From Ridgeia piscesae (Eukaryota > Annelida > Polychaeta > Sabellida > Siboglinidae), in contig JAODUO010000853.1 of assembly GCA_025642075.2 (NCBI GenBank), positions 149,583 through 213,582 of the forward strand: 64,000 bases of DNA. The letters are read 5' to 3'. The translations under genes were made by a program, and so were the position numbers. Below, one piece after another: positions 61,303 through 64,000 of this stretch (positions within the stretch are counted from its first letter, which is position 1; every line of letters begins with the position of its first letter). The notes under the pieces are model-generated. The model was not told the DNA's origin and searched no databases. It worked only from the letters and a program-made list of their open reading frames with translations.

Positions 61303-63451
61303 GGCCTTGCAACGAAATAAAATTTCACCGGCAGACGGACTTCACTCATTCCGTGCAGTTATGTCCGCCATTTTGGAAACCTTTCAATAACGTTTACTTG
61401 TATTTATGCGCGGAAGTGCGCGTTTTCTAATAAAATTACCTACATCTAAATGATTTAAAGAATCCAAGATGCGATTTATATAAGGATTAATTTATATTGT
61501 ACCCAAATAATTATATAACGGATGGCATAACCATATGAATATCGCTGTAGGTATTTAACCATCATTCGTTTGGAACTGGTGATCGTACGTGATTCAAGCA
61601 GTAATAAGTGGGCAAGAGTGTTTTAATGTAATCGTACAATTTATTAATTGTTTTTCTATAAATATGTAACATAATTGAAAAATGATAGTTTAAACAGAAA
61701 TGTCAAAATTCAAAGTAAAGGCGAACTATATCTGGAACTACTTTACGTCGAGGAATAAACATTTCAGAACAAATTCTCCTGCCAGTAAAATGTATGTTAG
61801 TTGCATTTAAACCTCAAAGACGTCAACCGGTGGTTAACGGTATACGACTGGTGTGTGGCACGCACAGTACGTGATCTAGCAGTACAGCAAGAGTAATTAA
61901 AACACAGATATGCTTACACTTTAATAACTTGAGTTAAAATATAAAAGTGTGTCTGACGCAAATAAAATAAAGTCGTGCATATTTTACATTAACAATTACA
62001 CTGCCAAATATTACTGTTCGTGCAGTTTGTACTGCATTCCATGCTTCCTACATATGACATACAAATAAAATAAGATATATCATATACTACGACTAACAGC
62101 TGTACATATGTACAGCAATTGTCGCTAATTATGACACAGTGTGAATAACTTTGTATTGTCCACTTGGAAATAAACTTCATTCAACGTATCACTGCCACAC
62201 CAAAAAATAATGTGTCTGTGAAGTTATACATGATTTTAGATCAACCTGGTGGGTTAAATGTAAGTTTACATATCTGCGCCACCCAGCTGGGGTTGCACTT
62301 TTTAGGACCCTAAAACTTTTATCATAGCCTCGGTTACCCAGCCCCCGTGAGGGGGCAGCACTTTTAAACCCCCCAACTCCCCGGGGGAAATTACGCAGCC
62401 GACCGACAGTCGGTTAAACGAGACTAGTTCTATAATAACTCGAACTGTGGGCTATGTTGTCTAGAGACTGAAACCAAACCACCAATCACTGTAACTACTT
62501 GCGCTTTCATTAATATGGCGCTTTTTTTTTTTGCATTTATTTAATATTTTTATTGTTGTTATTATTAATTATATATGCCAGCATATGGTTCAAATCCCGG
62601 GGATATTCGGCGGGCTGCAAGATTTGTAACTGGAGATTACAAGACCATCAGTAGTCAAACCACAATGATCCAGGATCTTGGCCGGAAATCCCTCCAACAA
62701 TGAAGGACCATCGCCAAACAAACCATGGTGTACGTAAATAACAAAACCTTTAATTAAAATATACACCTTCCGCTACTTTCCTTCATCATTCCACACTGAC
62801 AGCAAGAGCTAGGTCACAATTTACGATATCACATCCCCTACTGCAGAATGTACGTCTCCTTCTATCCAGTTGGCATCAGCCTATGGAAACAGCTAGCTGC
62901 CTGGGTGCATAGTCACATTCCCACTAAACCCCGGGTCTCTAGCCCTCGTTCTAGTTGGTCTCGAGTTGTGACAATTAATTGAGTGCCGCAGTAGCCCCCC
63001 GTTCAGTGTGGTGTTTTTTTTAGTTTAACTCACACCCCTCTTTGAGTAAGGATCACTCTAAGTGTAAAAGTGGAATTAATCAGTTAAGGCTCCATATGTG
63101 ACTTTCACACGTCAATTATGTGGTGCGGAAAGCTCACCGTTCTAAGAGGTGAAGTAGATCCTCTATACACACCTGTTAACTCACTCATGAAAACTAATTG
63201 TCCTGAGTTAGGTTAGGTTAAAATGAACGCCGACTGCCCTCAATTTAAGTGAACAACCTATATACTGATTGTGGTTTGTGTTTTATGGTTTACCTCCAAT
63301 CAAACATGTTCGACATTCTTTGAATGTGCATCAGACGTATGACTATTTTCTTATTTACAATCGACACATTGCTGAATGGAACAGCCATGTAATGTTGATA
63401 AAAAAGGGTAAGTAGTGCCACTAAAAGGGGATATTTTTTAAAAAAAAAAGT

Positions 63452-63488
<37 letters not shown>

Positions 63489-63514
63489 TTAAATTTTTTA
63501 TTTTTACAAAAATT

Positions 63515-63559
<45 letters not shown>

Positions 63560-64000
63560 TGTTTGTGTGTGTGTGTTTGTTGTTTGTTGTTTGTTTGTGT
63601 GTGCATGGGTTTTTACCCCCCCAATATTTTATGAGTATCATTCGTTTTTGTCGCTCCAGCCCACTTGGCTGAACACTAACTGTTTTTTTTTTAAATCTGG
63701 ATACATTATACACTTGCATGTTTACGCAATTAGTTGCTTAACTTTTCCTTTGTCTTATTATTTACCAAATTCTCTCTCTATATATGTCTCACGCACTCTT
63801 CGCAATGCGCAACCCCATACACCTCTCAGACCTAGCAGAAGAGACTGTGTGCAGGCTGTTTACTAACCATCATTCAGTTAAATATAAATACTCATCATTC
63901 AATAAAAATAGAATGGTGTCGGGTGCTTGAAATCTCTCTCTCTTCCGTCTTCCAGCTCGCACACAAACTACACTCCCTACGTGTGCGTATACGGTTCATA
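61303..64000 (-). other. Reverse copy of the RBM15 upstream region
   Basis: Corresponds to 46,313-49,193, including the ETS/YY1-like leader at about 61,342-61,440. Corrupted near 62,281-62,400 and 63,421-63,640. Confidence 0.85.

Larger units (their letters stand above)
55990..64000 (-). repeat. Right arm of the giant inverted repeat, patchily corrupted
   Basis: Reverse-complement copy of 46,313-55,989 that continues past the window end. Clean stretches (58,623-59,734; 60,863-62,280; 62,400-63,390; 63,640-64,000) match almost base for base. Bad stretches (55,990-58,622; 59,735-60,862; about 62,281-62,400; 63,421-63,640) are shorter and full of homopolymer runs. The abrupt quality changes point to an unpolished fold-back read rather than decay of a real duplication. 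Confidence 0.85.

Overview
This is eukaryotic nuclear DNA from an AT-rich, intron-rich animal genome. The proteins are closest in type to invertebrate family members. Long low-copy introns, dense minisatellites, tRNA-derived SINEs and hAT/pogo-type MITEs suit a marine invertebrate, perhaps a lophotrochozoan such as a mollusc, but the sequence alone does not fix the taxon.

Layout. (1) 1-~8.3 kb holds the 3' end of a + strand gene I cannot name: a coding exon at 1-117, a terminal exon at 3511-3735 and a possible alternative terminal exon at 7860-7943. (2) ~8.9-13.2 kb is intergenic and carries 22-bp and 29-bp minisatellites and a pogo-like MITE. (3) 14,039-44,800 on the minus strand is one complete gene for a MAPKAPK2/3-type protein kinase. 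It has ten coding exons, all with GT-AG borders and matching phases, and encodes 355 residues. (4) 44.8-49.2 kb is the divergent spacer to the next gene, with a LINE 3' fragment, a SINE copy and long (GCAC)n/(AC)n tracts. (5) 49,194-51,563 on the plus strand is an intronless RBM15/Spenito gene (789 aa, three RRMs and a SPOC domain). (6) From about 55,990 to the window end the sequence turns back on itself. It is a reverse-complement copy of 46,313-55,989, in which perfectly matching segments alternate abruptly with badly corrupted ones. This looks like a fold-back assembly artefact, so the second, broken RBM15 copy at 59,248-61,302 is probably not a real gene.

The most unusual biology is inside the kinase gene. 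Six of its 18 splice-site edges abut or lie within tandem repeat arrays, and in most cases the repeat unit contains a piece of the neighbouring exon plus the splice site. The introns seem to have grown by repeated local duplication of exon-intron boundaries. At exon 4 the 33-bp unit carries the 3' splice site and keeps the reading frame, so choosing an upstream copy would insert 11 residues per repeat into the kinase domain without a stop.

The two recognised genes are functionally separate: a p38-pathway effector kinase and an adaptor of the m6A RNA methyltransferase complex. They are only neighbours, transcribed away from each other.
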